Numbered from the stretch's first letter, positions 45,355 to 57,627 are shown. The stretch: 64,000 nucleotides of DNA from Septoria linicola (GCA_024114885.1 CP099425.1:1426001-1490000); one strand, 5' to 3'. Notes: generated from the sequence alone by a model not told the origin. A program made the numbers and translations.

Positions 45355-45918
45355 TCAAGGATGGGGATGAGGTGCATAAGGCCGGTTGAGGTAGTGTGTT
45401 GTGTCGAAGGCATATTCCATACCAAATTCATACCCCTGTTCGCCGTTCGAGGACCTCCCGACGGCGAAGCTATGCACCTCGTCGCACATTCTTCTCATCT
45501 GGTTGGTCTGGACCCTGGAGTTCAACGAGAGTGCCTCAGCCAGGGCGAGCTTCACTGTTACACGCAAGTCGTACACGGCGCAGTATTGCTCTGCCTCTGG
45601 GAAGGCCCTGCCCGTCAGGCATCCGGACGAGTCGTAGAGCTTGAGATTGAACTGCTCCAGCATATATGGTTTCCGATTGCGATTCTTCCCAGACCTCGTG
45701 GCGATGAAGCCGCGGAGAGCGGAGTGAGGAGGATCAAAGAATTCAGCAGCGACCGTGGCGGTGGCTTCGAAGAGTGGGTCCAGTTTGATGTCTTGCGTCT
45801 TCAGCTGACGGTCAGTGATCAGACCATCCACGTCCCCGGGCTCGTAGATGCTCGCGGTCTCCGCAAGAGCCTTGATGTGGTTGCCGATCTGGTTGTCGAA
45901 GTTTTCGGCTCTGGACAT
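45355..45918 (-). CDS. Unrecognised intact protein (187 aa)
   Basis: Single-exon minus-strand frame from ATG 45918 with even, protein-like composition and codon use. It is acidic near the N-terminus (AETASIYEPGDVDGL) and contains FFDPPHSALRGFIATRSGK, LYDSSGCLTGRAFPEAEQYC and EVHSFAVGRSSNGEQGYEFG. No signal peptide, membrane segment or known motif was seen. It is the only clearly intact coding sequence in the 41-46 kb orphan-rich stretch. An upstream in-frame exon cannot be excluded. The long plus-strand frame over the same bases is its shadow. Confidence 0.55.
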   Translation of the reverse strand: MSRAENFDNQIGNHIKALAETASIYEPGDVDGLITDRQLKTQDIKLDPLFEATATVAAEFFDPPHSALRGFIATRSGKNRNRKPYMLEQFNLKLYDSSGCLTGRAFPEAEQYCAVYDLRVTVKLALAEALSLNSRVQTNQMRRMCDEVHSFAVGRSSNGEQGYEFGMEYAFDTTHYLNRPYAPHPHP

Positions 45919-46228
45919 GTATACGTAGCCATTGTTTGGCGAATAGAAAAAGGACTGAATGGGAACGAAGCGGCTCGAGAATCCACTTCGGGATGATCAC
46001 GTCGGCCATGTATGCAGAGCGAACTGAATGCTTTACTTGTGGTATAGCGGAGGGTCTTAGAGGGAGGCTTGGCTAGAGCGTAGTGTTGAGGAAATGTTCT
46101 GTCATTGTCTGTCAGCAGTTCCTGCTGGAAATGTCCTATTGTCCGACCAAACCTACTCCTTCACACTGGGTGTGATTTTCACTATTGGGAGTACATCAAC
46201 ACTGTTAGTTGTAACACATCAACGAACA
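45919..46228. other. Intergenic region before the tRNA gene
   Basis: About 310 bases with no gene seen. Confidence 0.5.
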
Positions 46229-46372
46229 GGGGGCTTGGCGCAGTGGTGTAAGCAATCTTCGGTTCCATCAGTCGATCAGCACAACTAACATCACCTCATA
46301 GAGCGCGTCTGCTTCGCACCCACAACGTGTGCAGTATGCTGAAGGCCGCCAGTTCAATCCTGGCAGCTTCCA
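46229..46372 (+). tRNA. tRNA-Ala(CGC) gene with two introns/insertions
   Basis: The acceptor stem pairs 46229-46235 (GGGGGCT) with 46365-46371 (AGCTTCC) and includes the alanine identity pair G3:U70; the discriminator is A 46372. T8, A14 and G18G19 are present, and the A box TGGCGCAGTGG is at 46236-46246. A 54-nt insert (46248-46301) follows position 20. After it come A21 and GCGC (46303-46306), which pairs with GCGC 46238-46241 to close a canonical D-stem. The anticodon stem is TCTGC/GCTGA with one T-T mismatch, the loop TTCGCA gives anticodon CGC, and an 18-nt insert sits at 37/38 (46319-46336). The variable loop is AGGCC. The T-arm is GCCAG TTCAATC CTGGC. A Pol III terminator TTTT lies at 46378-46381. 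Confidence 0.8.
46248..46301 (+). other. Spliceosomal-type intron in the tRNA D-loop
   Basis: 54-nt insert with donor GTAAGC, branch-like ACTAAC about 12 nt before the end, and acceptor CATAG. Length and all three signals match the spliceosomal introns of protein genes in this window. Exact removal joins T20 to A21 and restores a standard D-arm. It lies just downstream of the A box, so internal Pol III promoter elements stay intact but are spaced further apart. Confidence 0.7.
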
Positions 46373-46682
46373 TCCTCTTTTGCAACCGTGGGTGGAATAT
46401 GTGATATGCAGTGTGCCGGCCAGTATTCGCGCTGGTCGCGGCTAGTGGCTTCCTGGGTGCTACTTCACTTCGGCGGTCTGCTGAGATTGTGACACCGCTT
46501 CGCTGAGAGGGGCTCTCTGTTACAGAGCAGGAGTGGGCTTGGGCTGTGTGGGACTGGAATTGTGTCCCTATTTCGAGCTTATTCTTCTCCTGTAAAACGT
46601 TCTGGCTGTCCGAAGGTCTCTGAGTATCTCTTGTGCCGTAAGCACCAACGCCCTGTTTCAATGACACGCTCTCCGGCCCTGA

Positions 46683-47277
46683 TTACCATAGAAATGCCGC
46701 AAAAAGCATGAAACCAAAAGCGAGCGCATACCAAGTTGCCTGGCCTCCGCCTTGTAATCTCCAAGCAACGCCCGTCGACCCTGAAGTCTTGTTGTATAGT
46801 GTAATCGTGAGTTGTCCACCACAGATCTCGCTGCCATTTCCGTTACACGCGAAGCTGCAGTTGGAGTCCTCCAGCTTCTCGGAGAATGATGAGAGGTAGG
46901 GCGAGCAATAGCATTCTCTTCCATATTCAAGTCCAGCGTACTGGGCATCGACCGAGGAGCAGAATTTCAGGCAGTCGCCGATGGTCATGGTGTTGTTGGT
47001 CGACTAAGCATAGCAATTATCAGATACTGCCAGAACTTCATCGCTAGCATACACTCACACTGTTGCCTCTCTCTGCCAGTGCTCGAACGCCTCCAGCATT
47101 GGCAACTTCTACAGTCTCATTCCAGCATCCTGCGTACGTGTAGTCCTCTCCGCTGGGCAGAGGCGTTGCAGAAGGTGCAGCAGTCGTGGGAATTACAATG
47201 CTCGTATCCTGTGCTACCACCAATGTGCACACCGTGAGCAGAGCGCATATCAGCGCCCGCGCAATTACCCCTAGCAT
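46683..47277 (-). CDS. WSC-domain surface protein
   Basis: 179-residue protein with exons 47059-47277 and 46683-47003 (55-nt intron, phase 0). The start at ATG 47277 gives a signal peptide (MLGVIARALICALLTVCTLVVAQ); the longer upstream open frame lacks this logic. A short Thr/Ala/Pro linker precedes one WSC domain: YTYAGCWNE, then MTIGDCLKFC, YAGLEYGRECYCSPYL, NCSFACNGNGSEICGG and LTITLYN, with the usual eight-cysteine pattern. The C-terminus (WYALAFGFMLFAAFLW) is a hydrophobic tail fitting a GPI signal or membrane anchor. WSC domains bind wall glucans in stress sensors; this short form lacks a cytosolic signalling tail, so it is likely a wall-associated protein. Confidence 0.85.
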
Positions 47278-48093
47278 GCTGTTGACGTCTGATGCTTGAG
47301 AGAGAGCAACGCTTTTACACAACTTCAAGTCAAGGTGCCAACAGAACATAAAGGTGCTCCATGGCCAGCAGCAACTTGTCGGTAACTTAAGCTGAGGCTG
47401 AGAGTTCGACCACAAAACACGCTCAGAACTCAAACAGCAAGTGCAGGATGTTGTCTCGGAATCTACGCACGGGGTCCAAAGCTATTTCGACCCGGCAGTC
47501 TGGGACTACTTGGCAAGCATACTCCAACATCGATACCAACTATGGACTTGCGAGATATCCGCATCTTGTTGCAGCTGGCAGAGATAAGGAAGAGCTCAGA
47601 ACAACGACTTCTCTGGCCACGATAAATGCCTAGAACTAAGGCACGCAGCAAGATGCGCACAAGATGAAGAGAGAGCTGGTGAAGGCCATTTCTACCGTGA
47701 GTGAACGGGGAATCCACTTACAAGAGTCTACGCTGTCACCGGAGCCAGAAAGCGATCAACGTCCTCCAGACTCCAGTCATTTCTCTTCCACACCTATAAT
47801 TCCAGCGTAAATACCAAGCCAGACGGCAAGAGGCGTCAGAACGGCAGAGAGCACCCTGATCGCGGTTCAGACGCGTCGCGAACCAGGCAATAGTGGTGAC
47901 GACATTTGCTCACTTTCGACGCGTTCCATCATTGTGATGGCGCTCACTTCATCATGACTACCATTGAATCTCTGACTTCAGCTTTCTTTCTCACTTCTTC
48001 ATTCTCATCGCATTGACCGATTGACGATTACTTCTTTATTCTGTCCAAGGAACTCCAATTGACTCCACAGATTCATTAAAGCACACGATCATC
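47278..48093. other. Intergenic, divergent promoters
   Basis: About 815 bases between the WSC gene and the acidic-protein gene. No coding frame or RNA gene that I can support. The last ~150 bases are C/T- and A-rich, as for a fungal 5' leader. Confidence 0.5.
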
Positions 48094-49587
48094 ATGGCCG
48101 GCACTCGATCAACTCGTCAGAGTGAGAACAGCGCTTCGACGAACGGCGCAAAGCGCAAGGCCGATGAGCAGAGCAGTCCTGCGCAGTCGAAGCGCCCCGC
48201 GAAAGATCAAAAGACTCTCGACGAGGTCATCAAGAAGACTGACCCTCAGAAGACTGAGGACGCACAAACCGAGGACAAGCAGGCAGAAAGTGTCGACGAA
48301 GGGTTTGATGAGGAGATGAACGATGATGCACCAGAGGCCAAGCAGAACGGCGACGATGCGGCCAAGGAGCAAGACAATATCGAGGAAGTGAATGCCGGTG
48401 ATCAGGTCGAGGAGCCGAAGCAGAAAGAGAACGAGAAGAGCAATGAGAGCAATGCGCTTGACCAGGTGAAGGCCGATGAGCAAGACGAGGGCACAACGAG
48501 CAAGGTATGGCAACGCGCTCGAGCTTTCGACCGCAATACTGACAGATAGCGCAGGAGCAGACAAATGGCGACAGCACCGCAAAGGCCGATGGTGAAGTCA
48601 AGGAGAAGGCGATCGAAGAAGACAAGCAACGCGAGGAAGCCCAGCCTTCCAATGTGCTCGAGAAGGGAGTCATCTACTTCTTCACTCGTGGACGAGTAGG
48701 CGTAGAGGAGCCGGACAGCGTTCAGGACCTGCAGCGCAGTTTCTTCGTCCTGCGTCCGCTTCCAGCTGGCGCTAAGATTACTGATGGCGCCGTCCAGGTA
48801 TGTACAGGTCACATCGTCCTGCGAGCATGCAACACTGACACTCTCTACAGGATGTTGGTAACAATAGACTCATTGCTCTGCCAAAGAAAGTGTTCCCGAA
48901 GTCCGGCAAGGATCGCTTCATGGCGTTCGTTGAGAAAGAGAAGACCACGATGGCTGCGCTCAAGGAAGAATTCTTCTCAGGCTCATCGTACAGCACAAAG
49001 ACCACAGGCACAAGACACACCCCAGAGGTGACGCCCATCGGTGAAGGCGTCTACGCGATCACTACGACCGGCGGTGGCCAAGGAACATCGCATCTCGCAT
49101 ACATCTTGACCATTCCTTCCGAGGTTGGTGAAGTGCAGAAGGATGTTGGACTTGCTGAGAAGGGCAGTTTCGTGATGAGCTTGAAGAACCCAGAATCATC
49201 AGCTCCATCCTACGCTCTGCCGAACACAGCGGAGTTTCCCAAGGAGTTCATCGAGGAGTTTGGGGGCCGTGGCTGGATGCCTGTTCAGCCCAAGCACCTT
49301 AACTATGCAAACTCCGCTTTCCTGCTTATCGGCGAGAACTTTGAGGATAGGTCAGTAGCTTGCAGACGCTGTAACGATGACGAACTCGACTGACAACTGC
49401 CAGCAATAACCTTGAGCCAACGGCCAAAGACGAGAAGAACGATCAGAAGGAGACTCCACAAGAGGAGCTCGAGAAGCTCGAAGAGGAAGACGAACACCGT
49501 GTGCAAAACCTTCGAGGCGATGACACTGTCTTCGCTGACCTGGGCATCTCATCCAAGGAGTACCCGAAGGTCATGACCACCTGGTGA
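48094..49587 (+). CDS. Conserved acidic protein with N-terminal KR/DE-rich region
   Basis: 445-residue protein with exons 48094-48504, 48555-48797, 48851-49350 and 49404-49587; introns are 50, 53 and 53 nt. The first ~170 residues are disordered and highly charged: basic at the start (RSTRQS...KRKADEQ...KRPAKDQK, a possible nuclear signal), then strongly acidic. The folded part begins near NVLEKGVIYFFTRGRVGVEE and includes DVGNNRLIALPKKVFPKSGKDRF, EGVYAITTTGGGQGTSHLAYI and FGGRGWMPVQPKHLNYANSAFLLIGE. This looks like a conserved filamentous-fungal protein I have seen only as hypothetical (sometimes labelled as a BTB transcription factor without clear basis). Function unknown; nuclear location is inferred. 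Confidence 0.8.
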
Positions 49588-49974
49588 TTCTGTCAGCTCA
49601 GGCTGCGCATCCGATTGTGGCTCAAGCCATGGTGCGGCCTTGACGTTGTTCCATCGCATCAACACATGTCTTGGATGACCACGATCTCATTGAAAATGTA
49701 CAATTCTTCAGCAACAGCAAGGGCCTAGCATCCGAGAAACAGCAGGACGAATAGGGCTCCCTACCAGCCCAGGGAGGAGACCTAGACGAATTGGGCGTCG
49801 AGGTCTCTCTGTAGCCATACCCAACGAGACCATGTAAACTAGAAAAGTTACGAATATAGCAACGCTGCAAGACAGCTAGCAGTCCACACAAACCCCCATG
49901 ACTGAGTATCATGCATACTGTGTGCTGGAGTAGGTCGCCAAGTCCTGACCGTACTGGATCTGTAGCCGCTCAAC
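49588..49974. other. Intergenic region
   Basis: About 390 bases; nothing supportable seen. Confidence 0.5.
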
Positions 49975-50241
49975 ATGAAACGCAGTCGTGTCGTTCCTGC
50001 GCCTCCCACGAGGTTTCACCAGCGTGGCTTGAGATTGAAGGACGGCTTTTCGAGCTTCCCACGCCAATCATTGACTAGGAAACTGCTTTTGCTGCCCTGG
50101 ACCCGCATCTCGCTCGAGACCCCGCCAAACAGTGGTACAGAGCACCCTGGCCCGGCGCTACATGGCGAGCTTGGGTATACACACATGTGGTACCTTGTCT
50201 TGCTGCTTTGCTCTCTTTTCGTGTTCGTGTTGGTAGAATAG
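49975..50241 (+). CDS. Small tail-anchored membrane protein (88 aa)
   Basis: Single-exon frame beginning MKRSRVVPAPPTRFHQRG, followed by LRLKDGFSSFPRQS and KLLLLPWTRI. It ends in one strong hydrophobic helix (MWYLVLLLCSLFVFVLVE) at the extreme C-terminus, the layout of a tail-anchored ER or mitochondrial outer-membrane protein. Basic residues lie on the N-terminal side. The composition looks conserved rather than random, but I cannot name the family. Confidence 0.5.
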   Translation: MKRSRVVPAPPTRFHQRGLRLKDGFSSFPRQSLTRKLLLLPWTRISLETPPNSGTEHPGPALHGELGYTHMWYLVLLLCSLFVFVLVE

Positions 50242-52182
<1,941 letters not shown>

Positions 52183-52296
52183 AGCCCCTGCTAACCAACA
52201 TACTCCCATGAATTTCCTTTTTGCCATCTATTATCAATCTATAAAGTAATATATACCCTACCTTTCGTATAGCTGGTACTAATCTCTTCTCTGCAG

Positions 52297-52474
52297 TGAT
52301 CAATTTGTCCCATCCCCTCAGAAGTACGACCAACCAGAGACCAGCAGTAGTAGCATCACACCCGCATCTTCACCAGCGAAGCACTTGAGTCCCGGCATCT
52401 CACCTGGAGATGGCGACATTCCTATCGGCGTCGACAAGCGACTTTGGAAAGGCCGGAGGTGCTTCACGATCTAG
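52297..52474 (+). other. Possible alternative terminal exon of the MAPK gene (CaaX-like tail)
   Basis: A donor G|GTAAAG at 52179 overlaps the normal stop (CGG TAA). A strong acceptor ends at 52296 (TACTAAT branch, pyrimidine run, CTGCAG). Using them (118-nt intron) keeps phase and adds 58 residues, for a 411-residue product. The tail is Pro/Ser-rich (TSSSSITPASSPAKHLSPG) and ends KRLWKGRRCFTI then stop: a basic patch and a C-a-a-X-like end that could be prenylated. Total coding length would be 1236 nt. Whether the exon is used is not known from sequence. Confidence 0.5.
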
Positions 52475-52990
52475 GAAGACGCGGACGCAGCAGATGGTGA
52501 ACAGAGAAAGTGTGCAGTTTTGACGCCTTGGTACAAGACTTTGAAGCGCTGGCTTTCCTGATGGTTCTGCTGTGTCCACATTACTTAGATGAGATTTGGT
52601 TCTGATTAGGGGCTCTGGTTGGCGAAGAGGGCCAAGATGTTAGGGAACATGAGCTGCATGGCATGGTGTGCATTTCGCTTGTTGTGGATGAGATGCACGA
52701 AAGCAGTCTAGAGATTGCTGCTGATGATGATGACGGCTGCATTGAGGTACACAGTTTCGTATGTATCGCGCGAAAGCAAGCAGAACTTGTTGCTCATGAG
52801 AAAAAACGTTCTTCTTTGGACAAATTCTGGTCATGGGCCACCGTGAGCTGTGCTGAAGTGTTCCTTCTGCAGTTTGACTCCACATCTGTAACTTAGAGCC
52901 GAGGCATTGTACACTGGACCTCACTTCAGGAAGCCATTTCCACCACCACCATTCACGCACTTCTGAAATTAATCACTCTATAAGATCAAC
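52475..52990. other. Intergenic region
   Basis: About 515 bases. Apart from the 3' end of the MAPK transcript and the promoter of the biotin enzyme, nothing supportable is seen. Confidence 0.5.
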
Positions 52991-55157
52991 ATGCCTGCAG
53001 AAAGAATTGCTCCTCGTCCGATCAAAAAGATCCTCATAGCCAACAGGTACATCTCCGTCTAGAAACGCCAAGACCTTCACATCACTTCGACATCAACGCT
53101 AATCAACGTAACACTGCAGAGGAGAAATTGCATCACGCATCCTCTCATCATGTCGAGAACTCAATCTCGAGACCTATGCCGTCTACACAGATAATGACGC
53201 ACTGCACACATACAATGCTTCTCACGCAATCAAGCTCCAGTCTCCAGCATCCTACATGAACATTGATGAACTGATCTCAATCGTGCAACAACACAGCATC
53301 GACGCAGTCCACCCCGGCTATGGCTTCCTCTCTGAATCTGCCGACTTGGCACGTCGAATGGCAGAGATCAACGTAATGGTCGTGGGACCAGGAGCCGAGA
53401 ACCTAGAACGAACGGGAGATAAACTCCGTGCTCGACAGTTAGCTGAAGAATGTAGCGTGCCTGTGTTGTCGGCTTTCACGAATCCGACAGGAAAAGTGGA
53501 AGAAGTGAGATCTTTCGCTGAGAAGAATGGATTGCCGATTATGATTAAAGCTGTTGATGGCGGTGGCGGGAGAGGAATCCGACTCGTGAGAAAAGCCGAG
53601 GTGCTAGAGAGTCTGGTCAAGAGAGCTATTGAAGAGAGTCCAAGTAAGCAAGTCTTCGCAGAGAGAGCTGCCGTTGATGGGTTCCGACATGTGGAAGTGC
53701 AGATTGTTGGAGATGGAAAAGGTGGCGTGCGACATTTGTGGGAGCGAGAGTGCTCGATCCAGAGGCGGTATCAGAAGATTGTGGAACTCGCGCCGAGCAT
53801 GTGTCGGGATCGAGAGGTGGTGAAGCCGGTGATTGAAGCTGCGGTGAGGATCGCGAAGAAAGTGCAGTATGCGAGCTTGGGGACGTTTGAGTTCTTGTTG
53901 AACCCGAAGACGAAGGAGTTCTTCTTCTTGGAGATTAACCCGAGATTGCAAGTTGAGCATACAATCACCGAATCGATTTGCTCGATCGATATCGTGAAGA
54001 CACAGTTGAAGCTAGCTCAAGGGGCCAGTTTCGAGCAGGCTGGGCTGGATGATCTGGCTCAGGAGCCGTTGAAGCCGCCGAAGCAATACTCTATGCAGCT
54101 GAGAGTGACGGCTGAGGATCCGGAGAAGAACTACTCACTCAGCATTGGCAAAATTTCGTCCTTCAATCTGCCATCTGGCGTTGGCACACGAGTCGATACA
54201 GCTTTGGTCCCAGGCGCAACAGCAATCGTAAGTATATGTCATCATCCGTTCGCTGATGTCTAGCTCCAAGATTGGAGCAATCGTGACGGCGATCAACATG
54301 GCCACTGCTGACGACTTCCACTTCTGTAGGTCAGCTCCGACTTCGATAGCGTGATAGCCAAAATCATCATCATCGCGCGAACATGGCTGGACGTAGTCAG
54401 CAAAGCCAAAAGAGCTCTCGAAGACACCTTCATTACCGGCGTGCAGACTAACCTTGCACTGCTTCGAGCCATCGTCTCCCATCCAGATTTCGAAGCCGGT
54501 GCGTGCGACACCACATGGCTCGAATCCAAACACGAAGAACTTCTCGATCTAAGCCGCAAGATGCAATCCTCCAAAGACCCCTTCCACGGCCTCGTACAAC
54601 AATCCTCCAGCGGAGCACCTGCCATAGCAAGCAGCGGCGGAGGAAGCAGCACCGCCTTCCGCAAAGACGACGCGTGGAAAATCTCCGTCACACCACAAGT
54701 TGGAAACTCTTCCAAGAGCTCCGAGAAGCAGCATCAACAACAACACCATCTCCAACTAACCAAAGTCCTTAAGAACGACTTCCCCTCCTCATTCTCCGCC
54801 GACATTCTCTACACAACCCCTCAATCAAAACCAATCCCCTTCACCATCGCCGTCAAATCCACATCCGCGTCCGGCTCTGCAATGAGTTCGAATCATCCGT
54901 ACGGATCGAAATCTGATCCGACGCATGTCATCATGCCGTTGTCGGGGAAATTGGTCGAGGTATTGGTCGATCCGGGCGATGTTGTGAAAAAGGACGAGGC
55001 GATTTGTGTTATTAAGCAGATGAAGATGGAAATTGAAGTGAGGAGTCATAAAGCAGGGTTGGTGACGTGGGTGACGGCGGCGGAGGATGATGAGGATGTG
55101 GCAGAGGGGATGTTGGCTGCTGTGGTGGAAGATGAGAGGGTGGAGGCGAAGTTGTGA
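52991..55157 (+). CDS. Biotin carboxylase plus biotinyl-domain subunit of an acyl-CoA-type carboxylase
   Basis: 663-residue protein with exons 52991-53046, 53120-54227 and 54330-55157 (1992 nt). The N-terminal half is a biotin carboxylase: KKILIANRGEIASRI, AVHPGYGFLSES, the ATP-grasp glycine loop KAVDGGGGRGIRLV, EVQIVGDGKGGVRHLWEREC, FLEINPRLQVEHTITE. A less conserved linker with a Gln/His run follows. The C-terminal biotinyl domain has the acceptor Lys in IKQMKMEIEV, with Gln where Ala is usual in AMKM. It resembles the alpha subunits of acetyl/propionyl/methylcrotonyl-CoA carboxylases. No carboxyltransferase gene lies nearby, so the acyl-CoA substrate is unassigned. No clear mitochondrial presequence. 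Confidence 0.85.
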
Positions 55158-55328
55158 AGTGCATCGCTCTGGGCATATGTTTGAGAGGGCCACAATAGAG
55201 GTGATCTGTGCGAAAGCACAGAGGTGGCATGGAGCTCATGCATGCTTCTCCGACTGTGATCGTCTCTGGGTATCATACGAAAGCTGTTCGCGCCGCACGC
55301 GATTCTGCCCTAGCGTCCTGTCACCTCT

Positions 55329-57449
55329 TCACAACTTCATAGCCCTCGTAGTCTTGTCATAGAACTCCAAGGTCAATGCCGCCAGGAAGCATGGTATTTC
55401 CTTCCGGCCTTCCACCCAAAATTCAATCATCTCTTTGATCTCACCTGCAAAGACACTTTGCGGACCACCGCTGACCTTCATCGTGCCGTTCTCGCCGTCG
55501 AAGACAATACTGTTCTCAACCTCTTCTCCGTCGTAGAATTGTGTAGGGTACAAGATGGAGGTACACTTTACCCTCCCGTTGGGCATAAAATCCAGTTTCC
55601 AGCCCAAGATTGAGCATACAGCTTCTCTGAATTCAAGCGCTTTAGCACTATAGATCTGTCGAAGTCGCATGTCTTTCTTCTCCATTTTCTTCATCTGTGC
55701 TTTTGTGTCTTCTAATTGAAGACGAATATTCTCCAGCGTGGACATTGGAACCACTTTGGTACCATTTGCCTGGCCCTCAAGCTGGGCCAATAGAGCTGCG
55801 TTCTCGTCTCGTAAAGTGTGGAGGGTGGACATCTTGATTGCTTCCGCCTCCGCTGTAGGGTTGTTGCGGAACTCGAGCACGCGCGTCCTGGACGACTCCT
55901 TCAATGACTTTACCTGTGACGCACTCGCCTTCAGCTCAGCTTCCAACAGGTGATTGCGCTTCTGCAGCTTTTCGAGATCAGACTGGAGTGTGCGAGCTTT
56001 GCGTTGCAGTTCTCCTAGGCGCTCATCTGCGGCATCGTCATCCTCGCGCGAGCGCTTCTTAGGCGTCTGTAATGGTGCCGGCTGTTTCTCCAACTGCGAC
56101 AGCTCAGACTGGAGTGTCTGCACTTCGCCTCGGTATTGGTCGAGCGCTTCTTCAAGCTGCTGCACACGCTTTGACCGCGCCTCATCGACCTGCTCAGGCG
56201 AGAATTCTGCCTCTTCCGCCTCGAAGGTCTTCATTTGCGCTCGCAGGTAGTCGACCTCTTTAGTGAGCAGGTTCTTCTGTCGTTCGAGACGCGCCTTTGC
56301 CTTCGCGTCGCCCCCAGTAGCTGTAGCACCGGTCGTGGCAGATGTTCGAACCTCTTCCAGATCAGTCTGCAGCCGAGCCTTCTCCTCCCGCAAAGTCCGT
56401 ATGTTCTCATCCTTGACAGTTAGCTCAGGCTGTATCGATCCGAGCTTATTTAGAAGCTCTAATCTTTCGAGCCGTTCTTGCAGGAAAGCCTTTGCCATCT
56501 GTTCAGGTGTCTCGTAACGCAGGTCCTCACCATCGGCTGCTTCTGTCTCCAGGTAGCTTGTCCAGCTGGTCTTCTCGTCCTCTAGAATGCGCTTTTGCAG
56601 CTGTGCTTCTGCAAGCTCCTTACGCATGTCATCCATCATGCGCACCTTGGCCTCCAGAGCGCGCTTCTCCTCCTCCACAACCTCAACACTTTTCGACGTC
56701 TTACGGAACTGCTTGAGCTCTGCCAGGTGCTCTCTGTTCGTCTGCTCCAGCTTCTTGATGTACGCCACTTGCTCTGTCAGCTCCTTCTTGATCACAGCCA
56801 GCGTATCCGCGTCACCAGTCTGCGCCTTGAGTCGCAGCACTTCGTTTTCCAGCTCCCCAGCCTCGGTCTCTTTTCGCACAAGTTTCTGCTGTGCAGTCTG
56901 CAACGCCGCCACTTTCCCGCTGAGGTCCTGTTGTATGTCCTCGACTGACGCCTGTAACGTGCTGTACTTTTGTTCCAGCGCACTGAAAGCATGTTGACGG
57001 TGCCGTCCTGCGCCTTCCAGATCCGCTTTGGCCTCCTCTAGATCGTCTCGTAGGACGCGATTGTCATCCTGCAGCGATCGCACCTTCTTCTCAAGCTGCA
57101 GTTTCTCGTTTGCGTAGCGATCGCGTTCCTCTTGGGTGTCGCGTGACAAAGCCTCTACCTTTTTCGTCGCAACATTAGCAGCACTTTCTGCAGTCTGCGC
57201 TCGCTTGAAGTCTGCTTCTGCCCGGCTTTGTGCTTCACGCAATTCCTGCTGGTGGTGCAGATCGTGCAGCTCCCGTTCGTGCTTGATCGAGTCCAGCTCG
57301 TACTGCACCGTTCGTAGCTGTGCACGGAGATCCTCGTTATTGATGTCGGGTCGGGTGACGGTCGACTGCTTCATCGTTTCGCGTAGAGGCTGCCTCTGCT
57401 CCTGTTCTCCCGCAAGGAAGTCATATGTGGGCTGATTGGCGCGCGCCAT
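55329..57449 (-). CDS. MAD1: Spindle assembly checkpoint protein Mad1
   Basis: Intronless 706-residue protein, almost entirely coiled coil to about residue 600, with heptad-rich Glu/Lys/Gln/Leu sequence. It carries a KKRSRED basic patch near 475 (possible nuclear signal). The C-terminal globular domain contains RLRQIYSAKALEFREAVCSILGWK, the counterpart of the Mad1 RLK motif that binds Bub1 at kinetochores; here the third residue is Arg, RLR. NGRVKCTSIL and the final FYDKTTRAMKL are also family features. Mad1 recruits and converts Mad2 at unattached kinetochores and resides at nuclear pores in interphase. It is convergent with the biotin-enzyme gene, 171 bp apart. Confidence 0.92.
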   Translation of the reverse strand: MARANQPTYDFLAGEQEQRQPLRETMKQSTVTRPDINNEDLRAQLRTVQYELDSIKHERELHDLHHQQELREAQSRAEADFKRAQTAESAANVATKKVEALSRDTQEERDRYANEKLQLEKKVRSLQDDNRVLRDDLEEAKADLEGAGRHRQHAFSALEQKYSTLQASVEDIQQDLSGKVAALQTAQQKLVRKETEAGELENEVLRLKAQTGDADTLAVIKKELTEQVAYIKKLEQTNREHLAELKQFRKTSKSVEVVEEEKRALEAKVRMMDDMRKELAEAQLQKRILEDEKTSWTSYLETEAADGEDLRYETPEQMAKAFLQERLERLELLNKLGSIQPELTVKDENIRTLREEKARLQTDLEEVRTSATTGATATGGDAKAKARLERQKNLLTKEVDYLRAQMKTFEAEEAEFSPEQVDEARSKRVQQLEEALDQYRGEVQTLQSELSQLEKQPAPLQTPKKRSREDDDAADERLGELQRKARTLQSDLEKLQKRNHLLEAELKASASQVKSLKESSRTRVLEFRNNPTAEAEAIKMSTLHTLRDENAALLAQLEGQANGTKVVPMSTLENIRLQLEDTKAQMKKMEKKDMRLRQIYSAKALEFREAVCSILGWKLDFMPNGRVKCTSILYPTQFYDGEEVENSIVFDGENGTMKVSGGPQSVFAGEIKEMIEFWVEGRKEIPCFLAALTLEFYDKTTRAMKL

Positions 57450-57627
57450 GATGGCGGCTTGTCGATGTCGTTATCGTGATTGCTATGAGCTGTTCCTGCC
57501 TACCAGATGTACCACGAGCTCTGTTGAGATCGGTGTCGCGACTGCCGCATTCGGCCTGTACGCGTTCGCACGTGATCGTTCGCGGCCTCACGATGACACC
57601 TCAGGCCTACTCCTACCACCGCGGTGT

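Noticed and set aside
45361..45996. 211-codon plus-strand ORF
   Set aside because: Exactly opposite the intact 187-residue minus-strand gene, which has better start context and composition.
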